In this document: positions 1-5,857 of the stretch, one piece after another
Position numbering within the stretch: the stretch's first letter is position 1
Layout of the letters: each line of letters starts with the position of its first letter
NCBI GenBank assembly: GCA_028702975.1
Contig: JAQVNT010000072.1
Coordinates: 1 to 7,827 of the forward strand
Source of the DNA: Candidatus Delongbacteria bacterium
Lineage (GTDB): Bacteria > UBA4055
Reading direction: 5' to 3'
Length of the DNA stretch: 7,827 bases
Notes under the pieces: model-generated
Seen by the model: the letters and a program-made list of their open reading frames with translations, nothing else
What the model was told of the DNA's origin: nothing
Database searches by the model: none
Position numbers and translations under genes: made by a program

Positions 1-808
1 CAAGTTTATCATCACCGGCTTCGGCAGCAGCTTCTTTTTGAGAATACATTTCTTCTATATCGTCGATGATCTTTTTCTCAAATTCAGGAATTTTCTTATT
101 TACTTCCTCAGTGAGTCTGAGAGAAATGTTGTGAAGTTGTTCTTTGATGTTGTCATCAATATAAAGAAAATAAATCCTTTTATCAGTGACCCTCGTTATC
201 TCGCTGTAAACATCGTCAAGCATCTCATCAAAACCGATACTGAACCTTCTTATGTTCTTATATGAACTTCTGATCTTGCCGACATTTTCAGAAAATTCTT
301 TTACATCTTCTTTTGCAAAAGCTTCTTCTATAGCTTTCAGCTTGTCAAAATCACCTTTTTCAAGATATCCTATCAGAGCCGGATTCTTCTGTTCACCGGA
401 AAGCTCTTTGTCAACTCTCTCAAGATCGAATTTTATGAGGTTCTTCAGATAATCGGGAGCTGATGAATCAACTATCAAACGATAGTTAGTTTGCAGTATC
501 TTCAGATCTTCCAGGTTCGAGGCATCGGGGTCTTTACCACCCTTGAAATAGCTGGACACATAGTTAGTAACCCTCGGCAGAAGGATCTCATAGTCCATCG
601 TCACATCCCAGCTCTCGTAGATCTTCATCAGATCCTCAGCGGCCTGCTGACTGAGAAGTTCCTCGTCTGAGAGAACTCTTACCTCTTCTGCTACAGCTAC
701 TGAGTCTGCTGCCGCAACAGAATCCGGAATCGCTTCCGTCACAGGCTCCTGAGCGCACAGATATAAGGCTGAGAAAAGGATGGAGAGTGTCGTTAGAATT
801 TTCTTCAT
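1..808 (-). CDS. Exported alpha-helical protein of unknown function, C-terminus cut by window edge
   Basis: The frame stays open for 269 codons from an ATG at 808 to the left edge, so the C-terminus is missing. The N-terminus (MKKILTTLSILFSALYLCAQ) is a typical signal peptide, probably cut A19^Q20; the Cys at 18 is preceded by Leu-Tyr-Leu, which is a poor lipobox. Residues ~20-45 are rich in Ala, Val, Asp and Glu and look like a flexible linker. From ~45 onward the protein is strongly charged (Lys, Glu, Asp), apparently mostly alpha-helical, and its last visible part (~220-269) is Lys/Glu/Ala-rich and could form a coiled coil. I recognise no family or catalytic motif. AAAGGTG about 4-10 bases upstream is a reasonable ribosome-binding site. 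It lies downstream of, and on the same strand as, the propeller lipoprotein, but a 130-base gap with its own promoter candidate suggests separate transcription. The reading frame is well supported; the function is unknown. Confidence 0.85.
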   Translation of the reverse strand, partial: MKKILTTLSILFSALYLCAQEPVTEAIPDSVAAADSVAVAEEVRVLSDEELLSQQAAEDLMKIYESWDVTMDYEILLPRVTNYVSSYFKGGKDPDASNLEDLKILQTNYRLIVDSSAPDYLKNLIKFDLERVDKELSGEQKNPALIGYLEKGDFDKLKAIEEAFAKEDVKEFSENVGKIRSSYKNIRRFSIGFDEMLDDVYSEITRVTDKRIYFLYIDDNIKEQLHNISLRLTEEVNKKIPEFEKKIIDDIEEMYSQKEAAAEAGDDKL

Positions 809-893
809 AGGCACCTTTTCATTTTATTTATTTTAATTTTAGTTTTAACCGTATTTTTCACGAACATCCGCTTCCCTTTTTAAAACAGAAAGG

Positions 894-922
894 TATATAA
901 TGAAAAATATCCTTAAAATCAA
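894..922 (-). promoter_or_regulatory. Candidate sigma70-like promoter for the 1-808 gene
   Basis: On the minus strand TTGATT (917-922) and TATATA (894-899) are separated by exactly 17 bases. This would give a leader of about 80 bases before the ATG at 808. The surrounding DNA is very A/T-rich, so a chance match is possible, and some FCB lineages use a different -35/-7 consensus. Confidence 0.4.
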
Positions 923-938
923 TACGAAATTTATTCAA

Positions 939-2087
939 TTATTGAGTTATTTTTATTCGATAAACGCTTATGATGTTGTCGTCTTCATTATAAACGAATA
1001 GTTTGTCCCCTCTTAATATCTTGGCAAATCCGTCGTCATTGCTGTAAAATTCAGGATCGTTCCTGTTCAAATCGGCCGTATTCAGATACACACCGTCCCT
1101 GTAAATATCGACTACAAAATTTGATCTTTCATTTTCATCGGTTTTTTTTGCACATTCAAGAAGAAGATATCCGTCATTATGCCAGAAGATATTCTCGACA
1201 GATTTTTTATACCTTAAAGTTGAAGCGTCGAATTCTCTCCATCTGAAATCCCTTTCCGCTCTCTCCTGAAATTTCTGTCTTTCCAAGTCTGAATACATTA
1301 CTTTAGCGTAACTTTTCCTGATCTCTTCGATCTTTTTACCTTCGGAATCGAATACATTTACTAAAATCTTGTCTTCGGTGTTCTCGGCGTAATAGATCCT
1401 TCCTCCTCCGGTCGTGAACTTGTTATCATGGTCCATAGGATTAAAATTGTTGCCGTCTATCTCGAACTGCTCTGAAACCATATCCGCTATCTTCTCGAAC
1501 CTGCTGTCAAGAAGAGAGAAATTGATGTTCACGGTTCTGTTGCCCGGACCGCCTCTCCCCCCTCTGCCGAAAAGTACTCCTGCGAATTTATCTTCAGTCA
1601 CTTTCGATATGTTTCTCGGAAAACCGTTGTCCCTTAGAGGTATGATATCCCGCACATACGCTCCTTCATTATCGAACATTATTACTTTTCTCTGCCTCAT
1701 GTCCGTAACATAAACTGTATCATTCGAAACGAGCACCTGTTCCGGCCTTGCCATCTCCCCGGGTCCGGTCCCGCTCTGACCGAAGGTCTTTATCAGAGAT
1801 CCTTCCGGGCTGAATTTGAACACGGTGCTTTTTCTTCTGTCCAGAATGTAGATATTACCTTTTTCATCAACTTCGATGGATGAAATTGTTCTTATTACCG
1901 CTGAAGTGTCCCCGGTATCTTCGTTCAAACTAAATAAGAATTCAGTTTTTATATTTACATTCCTGTCTGAAGGCGCATTTCCGTTCTTAATAATCTTCAC
2001 TCCGTCAACTGTCTCGATACCGCTGTTAGATCCGCACGAAATGACTAAAGCCGCTGCCGCTACCATGATCAAATATTTAAATCGCAT
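939..2087 (-). CDS. 6-bladed beta-propeller lipoprotein (NHL-like, DUF5128-type)
   Basis: This is a predicted 382-residue lipoprotein. The N-terminus has basic residues, a hydrophobic stretch and a lipobox (V-I-S-C18), so it should be cut before Cys18 and lipid-anchored. Residues ~65-150 contain propeller blade repeats of the NHL kind: VDEKGNIYILD (73-83), FKFSPEGSLIKTFG (90-103), then QSGTGPGE (104-111), which is the hallmark of the 6-bladed propeller family common in Bacteroidota, and the next blade VYVTDMRQRKVIMFDNEG (125-142). The later blades are more divergent. An odd Gly/Arg loop (GRGGRGGPGNR, 174-184) interrupts the middle. A GGAG element 8-11 bases upstream supports the ATG at 2087. 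The role is probably binding or scaffolding at the envelope; the ligand is unknown. It is transcribed divergently from the CBM9/GH130 operon, so a carbohydrate link is possible but not shown. The family call is firm, the function is not. Confidence 0.85.
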   Translation of the reverse strand: MRFKYLIMVAAAALVISCGSNSGIETVDGVKIIKNGNAPSDRNVNIKTEFLFSLNEDTGDTSAVIRTISSIEVDEKGNIYILDRRKSTVFKFSPEGSLIKTFGQSGTGPGEMARPEQVLVSNDTVYVTDMRQRKVIMFDNEGAYVRDIIPLRDNGFPRNISKVTEDKFAGVLFGRGGRGGPGNRTVNINFSLLDSRFEKIADMVSEQFEIDGNNFNPMDHDNKFTTGGGRIYYAENTEDKILVNVFDSEGKKIEEIRKSYAKVMYSDLERQKFQERAERDFRWREFDASTLRYKKSVENIFWHNDGYLLLECAKKTDENERSNFVVDIYRDGVYLNTADLNRNDPEFYSNDDGFAKILRGDKLFVYNEDDNIISVYRIKITQ

Positions 2088-2194
2088 AAAGTTTCTCCAT
2101 CTTTTAAAAAGTTAACGGAATAAAACTCATTTTATTCTTGATTTCAATGACAAATTTCATCAAATTCGTTACTTAACCGGAAAAGGGAGAGATT
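2088..2194. promoter_or_regulatory. Divergent intergenic region shared by the propeller gene and the CBM9/GH130 operon
   Basis: These 107 A/T-rich bases must hold the start signals for both directions. On the minus strand TTGAAA followed after 16 bases by TTTTAT is a weak promoter candidate. On the plus strand TTGATT (2138-2143) is a possible -35, but no convincing -10 follows at the right distance. A perfect dyad lies in the middle and is listed separately. The region is real; the exact promoter elements are uncertain. Confidence 0.35.
2118..2137. promoter_or_regulatory. Perfect 8-bp inverted repeat (GAATAAAA-ctca-TTTTATTC), possible operator
   Basis: Two 8-base arms are exactly complementary around a 4-base centre, between two divergent genes. 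It overlaps the weak minus-strand promoter candidate, a good position for a repressor or activator shared by both directions. It could also form a hairpin in the leader of the propeller mRNA. The arms are almost all A/T, so chance is a real alternative. Confidence 0.3.
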
Positions 2195-2968
2195 ATGAAG
2201 ATGTTTACTTTTATATTATTATTGGCAGTCATTCAAGCGGAAGCTCAAAATCCGAAAAAATACGAATGCTACAAAACTGAACCTCTTACAATTGACGGTA
2301 AAGCATCAGAGTATAATTGGCGTGATGCTCCATGGACTGATCTGTTCGTTGATATCGAAGGTGATTCAAAACCTTTACCTTATTATAATACACGCGTAAA
2401 AATGGCATGGGATGACAAATATATGTATTTTTATGCAGAAATGGAGGAACCGCATATTTGGGCGACTCTGACTGAAAGGGATGCCGTGATCTTTCATGAC
2501 AACGATTTTGAGATCTTTATTGATCCTGACGGCGATACATTTAATTATTATGAACTTGAATTCAATGCTTTTGGCACACTATGGGATCTGTTGCTAACTA
2601 AACCCTATAAAGATAACGGTCAGGCTGTTGACGCATGGAATGTAAGAGATATAAAATATGCTGTAGATCTGAAAGGAACTATAAATGATCCTACTGATAA
2701 GGATGAAGGATGGAATATCGAGATCGCTATTCCGTGGTCTGTACTTGAAGAATGCGCAGCTCATAACGGGCCTCCGAATATAGGAGAAGAATGGAAAGTG
2801 AATTTTTCCAGAGTTCAATGGGAAACAGATATAGTTGACGGTAAATATATTAAAAAACCGAATGTGCCCGAGCATAACTGGGTGTGGTCTCCACAGGGAG
2901 AGATCGCAATGCATATTCCGGAAAGGTGGGGGATCGTAAAATTCACTTCAGTAACTGTAATTAGATAA
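2195..2968 (+). CDS. Exported CBM9-like carbohydrate-binding protein
   Basis: This 257-residue protein has a signal peptide (MKMFTFILLLAVIQAEA^QNP) followed by one domain that fills the rest, matching carbohydrate-binding family 9-like (DOMON-fold) proteins. The order of family marks is intact: LTIDGKASEYNW (31-42), TRVKMAWDDKYMYFYAEMEE (66-85), DNDFEIFIDPDGD (102-114), YYELEFNAFGTLWDLLL (118-134), the AVD..GTIND strand (156-165), GWNIEIAIPW (172-181), VNFSRVQWE (202-210) and NWVWSPQGEIAMHIPERWG (228-246). No catalytic domain is attached, so it probably binds sugar outside the cytoplasm. A GGGAGA element at 2185-2190 fixes the ATG. The next gene starts 13 bases after the stop and encodes a GH130 phosphorylase, so the two are almost certainly one operon. 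The family assignment is strong; the exact ligand cannot be read from sequence. Confidence 0.9.
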   Translation: MKMFTFILLLAVIQAEAQNPKKYECYKTEPLTIDGKASEYNWRDAPWTDLFVDIEGDSKPLPYYNTRVKMAWDDKYMYFYAEMEEPHIWATLTERDAVIFHDNDFEIFIDPDGDTFNYYELEFNAFGTLWDLLLTKPYKDNGQAVDAWNVRDIKYAVDLKGTINDPTDKDEGWNIEIAIPWSVLEECAAHNGPPNIGEEWKVNFSRVQWETDIVDGKYIKKPNVPEHNWVWSPQGEIAMHIPERWGIVKFTSVTVIR

Positions 2969-2981
2969 TTAAGGATAAATT

Positions 2982-3950
2982 ATGTCAGGAAAAAATAAAT
3001 CAGAAGCATTAGCAACGATTCCATGGGAAGATAAACCGAAGAATTATAACGGCCCTGTCTGGCGGTACTCGAAGAATCCTATAATTAAGCGTGATCAGCT
3101 TAAAAACTCGAACAGCATTTTTAACAGCGCGGCAGTACCCTATAAAGACGGTTTTGCAGGTGTGTTCAGATGCGACAACAAAGCGAGACAGATGAGGATA
3201 CACGCGGGATTCTCAAAGGACGGGATCAGGTGGGATATTGACGAAAAGCCGATAAAATTCATCTGCGATTACGATGAGATAGGCAGTTTCGTTTACGCTT
3301 ATGATCCTCGCGTGACAAAGATCGGCGATATTTATTATGTGACATGGTGCAACGGTTATCACGGGCCTACGATCGGAGTGGGTTATACAAAGGATTTTAA
3401 GAAATTTTATCAGCTTGAGAACGCTTTTTTACCTTATAACAGGAACGGAGTGATGTTCCCGAAAAAAATAAACGGATATTTTGCGATGCTTTCAAGACCG
3501 AGCGACACAGGTCATACAGCTTTCGGGGATATTTTTTATTCTGAAAGTCCCGACCTGACATACTGGGGTAAACACAGGCATGTAATGGGCACGATCAACG
3601 ACGGATGGCAGAGCACCAAGATCGGCGCGGGACCCGTTCCGATTGAAACGGAACACGGCTGGCTTCTTATCTATCACGGAGTTCTGACCTCCTGCAACGG
3701 ATATGTTTACAGCATGGGTGCGGCTTTACTTGACCTTGACCAGCCGTGGAAAGTTCTGAAGAGAACGAAGAACTTTATCCTCGCGCCGTGGGAATATTAC
3801 GAGTGTGTGGGCGATGTGCCCAATGTGGTCTTTCCGTGCGCGGCTCTTCATGATGAAAAAGGCAGAATAGCGATCTATTACGGTGCCGCAGATACAGTGA
3901 CAGCGCTAGCTTTCACGACCGTTGACGAACTTATAAAAAGTATGGAATAA
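2982..3950 (+). CDS. GH130 family glycoside phosphorylase (probably beta-mannoside-acting)
   Basis: This 322-residue protein has no signal peptide and should be cytoplasmic. It is full length for the five-bladed GH130 fold. GH130 phosphorylases split beta-mannosidic bonds with inorganic phosphate, releasing alpha-mannose 1-phosphate. Visible marks are an NPI motif near the start (NPIIKRD, 32-38), FRCDN (62-66), the general-acid motif YDPRVT (Asp108), NRNGVMFP (Arg154, Asn155), STKIGAGP (Lys213), YHGV (His232) and YYGAADT (Asp304). These correspond to the acid and phosphate-binding residues of the phosphorylase subfamilies GH130_1/2; related hydrolases lack the basic set. An AAGGA at 2971-2975 supports the ATG. 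It follows the CBM9-like gene by 13 bases, suggesting that an exported binder and a cytoplasmic phosphorylase serve the same glycan. Family call is firm; mannoside specificity is inferred from the family, and the preferred linkage is unknown. Confidence 0.92.
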   Translation: MSGKNKSEALATIPWEDKPKNYNGPVWRYSKNPIIKRDQLKNSNSIFNSAAVPYKDGFAGVFRCDNKARQMRIHAGFSKDGIRWDIDEKPIKFICDYDEIGSFVYAYDPRVTKIGDIYYVTWCNGYHGPTIGVGYTKDFKKFYQLENAFLPYNRNGVMFPKKINGYFAMLSRPSDTGHTAFGDIFYSESPDLTYWGKHRHVMGTINDGWQSTKIGAGPVPIETEHGWLLIYHGVLTSCNGYVYSMGAALLDLDQPWKVLKRTKNFILAPWEYYECVGDVPNVVFPCAALHDEKGRIAIYYGAADTVTALAFTTVDELIKSME

Positions 3951-3965
3951 ATAAACACTATTGAC

Positions 3966-3977
3966 AATTTTAAAATT
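3966..3977. repeat. 12-bp A/T palindrome between convergent genes
   Basis: AATTTTAAAATT is a perfect palindrome that overlaps the stop codon of the nucleotidyltransferase gene, in the 25-base gap between convergent genes. It has no G/C pairs, so it is a weak hairpin. No better terminator is visible here for either gene. Confidence 0.3.
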
Positions 3978-4731
3978 ACTTGTTGATCAAACCTCTAATC
4001 CTTGCAAGAATGTCATCTAAGCTTAAACCTGACAAGCCAAGCTGTTTTGGATCTGTACTCTTTTCATTCTCTATCATAAGTAGAAAATCATTCATATCTT
4101 TCCTGATCAGCTCAGGAATTTCAATATTTCTGCTAGGTATTAAAAGCTGAGTAAGCCTGATAATATCGTTCTTATGCTTTTTAATATCTCTCGAATCAAT
4201 ACTTTCTCCTTTCTGCCTTCTTTCGTTTAAATCCAGATACGCTTTTGATTTTAGAATTATAAGGCTTTCCGGCGAAGCTAAAACAAGCCCGTTGATCTCT
4301 ACGGTATTTGACTTTATGAACTGATAATATTCATCATCTAAAAGTATTGCCGAAAGACTTGAGACATAACCGGGCATGCGGACAGGCAAAATTCTTGCTT
4401 CTTTTATCGAATCGAACAAATCAGGTTTTCTCGAAAAAAATTCCAGCATTGAAGGAAAGTTTTCATTTAGCGGATTCGAGAACCTGTAATACTGTTTCGA
4501 ATTATTCTTTCCTGAATTTTCGTAGTTTCCCTCTTTTATAAAATCCCACATATTTTGAGCGAAATCTCCGTTCATATTTTCGATCAGTAATACAATATCA
4601 ATATCCTTTGTAACTCTGAAATTGAATCCGGCATCAGACATCAAAACATCGCAGGCAGCTCCGCCTATTATCACATAATCTTTTTTAAAACTTTTTAATC
4701 TTTCCCTGAATACTTCAATTCCTTTTATCAT
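3976..4731 (-). CDS. AbiEii-like nucleotidyltransferase (putative toxin of a type IV-like TA pair)
   Basis: This 251-residue protein is the second gene of a coupled pair. Near its N-terminus it carries the DNA polymerase beta-type nucleotidyltransferase signature: IIGGAACDVL (21-30), then RVTKDIDIVL (39-48), in which Asp43 and Asp45 would bind metal. Glu97 in MLEFFSR (95-101) is a candidate third carboxylate. Residues 151-196 (LASPESLIILKSKAYLDL followed by a Lys/Arg/Asp-rich helix) match the helical part of AbiEii/AbiGii-type proteins, where the toxin transfers nucleotides onto RNA. It is somewhat short compared with classical AbiEii (about 300 residues). Its ATG overlaps the stop of the regulator gene (ATGA), with AAGGGT upstream as ribosome-binding site, so translation is coupled. 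It converges on the GH130 gene with 25 bases between stops. Toxicity is inferred from family and context; a housekeeping nucleotidyltransferase is less likely. Confidence 0.82.
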   Translation of the reverse strand: MIKGIEVFRERLKSFKKDYVIIGGAACDVLMSDAGFNFRVTKDIDIVLLIENMNGDFAQNMWDFIKEGNYENSGKNNSKQYYRFSNPLNENFPSMLEFFSRKPDLFDSIKEARILPVRMPGYVSSLSAILLDDEYYQFIKSNTVEINGLVLASPESLIILKSKAYLDLNERRQKGESIDSRDIKKHKNDIIRLTQLLIPSRNIEIPELIRKDMNDFLLMIENEKSTDPKQLGLSGLSLDDILARIRGLINK

Positions 4732-5699
4732 TCTAAAATACCCTTGAATAGTTTTTCATTCGCGATCTGAACTCTTTCATCTTGATCTGATAATAATGAC
4801 AAATAAAGCGAAAGTTTGTCAACAGTATTTCCCGCAGCTGTAAATTCAGGAGAATAGCTCCACAATTCAAGTCTTATTCCGAGACCGGATTCAGCCTGTA
4901 TCATATCTTTTCTGCCGGTTAAAGATTCTCTGTATGATTTTGATGAAACCGCATATTCCTGATATGGATTCTTTTCTATCATTGTAAAATCTGAAAGTGC
5001 ATCAAGTCCGGTTCTGAACACCTCTAAACAATCAGGCACTTCTTCTACCCAAATTTCTTTTATGACCGGCGATCTGAGATATTTTAAAGCAGTATTCAAA
5101 ACCTCTTCGCGGGAACCTGCAAATGAGTAAGATCTTTCTTTGCCGTTCTTCGTTATATTTACAATTCCCGCCGCTTCCATTTCTTTAATTGCCCTTCCTA
5201 CACTCATGCGCGACATTTTAAGAACTTCTGCTAGCTCAACATAGGCAATACTCTCAGACATCTTTTTCATGTACAGGTAAACGAACAATAATTGTGCTGC
5301 CGGAGAAAAATGTTTGATGGCACCCGGTTTCTTTTCCGTTCTTTCGCGCATTTCCATTCTGAGCATCGGCAGGTATAACTGGCTGTATGGAACTATAAAC
5401 GGTACTTTATGTGATATGAGCCTTCTACGATTGAAAGGTTCAATGTAATCAGCAGAAAATACAACTTCTTTTTTGAATATCTCAGTCAGCTTTTCCGTAT
5501 GCTTTTTGATCACAGAAGGAGTCGGAGCTTCAGCCGTCAGATGTATAAGTATGAATGATCCATAAGATGATTTTATAAGAAAATACTCATAAAGACCGAT
5601 AAGGTAATACGGCAATTCTTTTACAGGAACATCTTCTACGGTAACAGCTTCGCCCAGCGTATCCAGAATATATTTTTTAAGCTTGCTAATAAAATCCAT
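4728..5699 (-). CDS. AbiEi-like winged-helix transcriptional regulator / antitoxin
   Basis: This protein has 323 residues from the ATG at 5699. A TTG two codons upstream (5705) is in frame, but it sits directly on the GGG that serves as ribosome-binding site for the ATG, so the ATG is preferred. It has three parts. Residues 1-130 are an N-terminal domain ending in RRRLISHKVPFIVPYSQLYL (91-110). Residues ~131-193 are a winged helix-turn-helix with recognition helix MSRMSVGRAIKEMEAAG (162-178) and a wing (NGKERSYSF). The C-terminal domain holds LELWSYSP (277-284) and VDKLSLYLSLLSDQDERV (293-310). This layout matches the MarR-like/AbiEi antitoxin group found next to nucleotidyltransferase toxins, rather than classical AbiEi with an N-terminal helix-turn-helix. 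It overlaps the toxin gene by 4 bases (ATGA) and is read first, as usual for such antitoxins. A dyad at its promoter suggests autorepression. Antitoxin activity is inferred. Confidence 0.82.
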   Translation of the reverse strand: MDFISKLKKYILDTLGEAVTVEDVPVKELPYYLIGLYEYFLIKSSYGSFILIHLTAEAPTPSVIKKHTEKLTEIFKKEVVFSADYIEPFNRRRLISHKVPFIVPYSQLYLPMLRMEMRERTEKKPGAIKHFSPAAQLLFVYLYMKKMSESIAYVELAEVLKMSRMSVGRAIKEMEAAGIVNITKNGKERSYSFAGSREEVLNTALKYLRSPVIKEIWVEEVPDCLEVFRTGLDALSDFTMIEKNPYQEYAVSSKSYRESLTGRKDMIQAESGLGIRLELWSYSPEFTAAGNTVDKLSLYLSLLSDQDERVQIANEKLFKGILE

Positions 5700-5716
5700 T
5701 TCCAACCCGTTTTACT

Positions 5717-5747
5717 TGCACATTAACAACACGACGGTTAATATGCA
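5717..5747. promoter_or_regulatory. Operator-like inverted repeat overlapping the TA promoter
   Basis: TGCACATTAAC (5717-5727) and GTTAATATGCA (5737-5747) are 11-base arms, complementary at 10 of 11 positions, around a 9-base centre. The right arm contains the -10 of the minus-strand promoter, and the whole element lies 17-48 bases upstream of the regulator's ATG. AbiEi antitoxins are known to bind inverted repeats in their own promoter, so this is the likely autorepression site. Confidence 0.6.
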
Positions 5748-5768
5748 TAATTTTCGTTACAATGTCAA
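5740..5768 (-). promoter_or_regulatory. Promoter of the AbiEi/AbiEii-like operon
   Basis: On the minus strand a perfect TTGACA -35 (5763-5768) is followed after 17 bases by CATATT (5740-5745), a 4-of-6 match to TATAAT. The start point should fall about 30-35 bases before the ATG at 5699. The -10 lies inside the inverted repeat, so a bound repressor would block it. Confidence 0.6.
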
Positions 5769-5788
5769 GAAAAATAATTCTCAACAAT

Positions 5789-5814
5789 AAAAAAACCGCC
5801 TCATCGGGCGGTTT
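5789..5814 (-). terminator. Intrinsic terminator of the 611-codon gene
   Basis: On the minus strand the stem AAACCGCC / GGCGGTTT encloses the 6-base loop CGATGA; its last three T residues begin a run of seven T that extends past the stem. It lies about 45 bases past the stop of the 611-codon gene and before the TA promoter, so it ends that transcript. The plus strand has only three T after the stem, so it is directional. Confidence 0.85.
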
Positions 5815-5857
5815 AAAAGCTAATTTATTTTTTAAAATTGAAAAAAGAAAAAATTAT

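Noticed and set aside
38..452. Two plus-strand open frames (38-265 and 252-452)
   Set aside because: They lie opposite a convincing minus-strand gene with a signal peptide and have no ribosome-binding site or recognisable composition.
750..808. Lipoprotein signal in the left-edge gene because of a Cys at residue 18
   Set aside because: The residues before it (Leu-Tyr-Leu) lack the small residue at -1; an ordinary A^Q cleavage fits better.
1414..2115. Plus-strand open frames within the propeller lipoprotein gene (1414-1713, 1876-2115)
   Set aside because: They are antisense shadows of a gene with clear family motifs.
2594..2914. Minus-strand open frame of 106 codons
   Set aside because: It is antisense to the conserved CBM9-like domain, and its protein is an implausible mix.
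3009..3677. Minus-strand open frames opposite the GH130 gene (3009-3203, 3492-3677)
   Set aside because: The plus strand encodes all the conserved GH130 motifs; these are shadows.
3951..3980. Bidirectional terminator between the GH130 and nucleotidyltransferase genes
   Set aside because: Only an A/T palindrome is present, with no G/C stem, so an intrinsic terminator is not supported.
4347..4541. Plus-strand open frame of 64 codons opposite the nucleotidyltransferase gene
   Set aside because: It is antisense to a gene with clear nucleotidyltransferase motifs and has no ribosome-binding site.
5700..5705. TTG start two codons upstream for the regulator
   Set aside because: It lies directly after the GGG that would be its ribosome-binding site, leaving no spacing; the ATG at 5699 has proper spacing.
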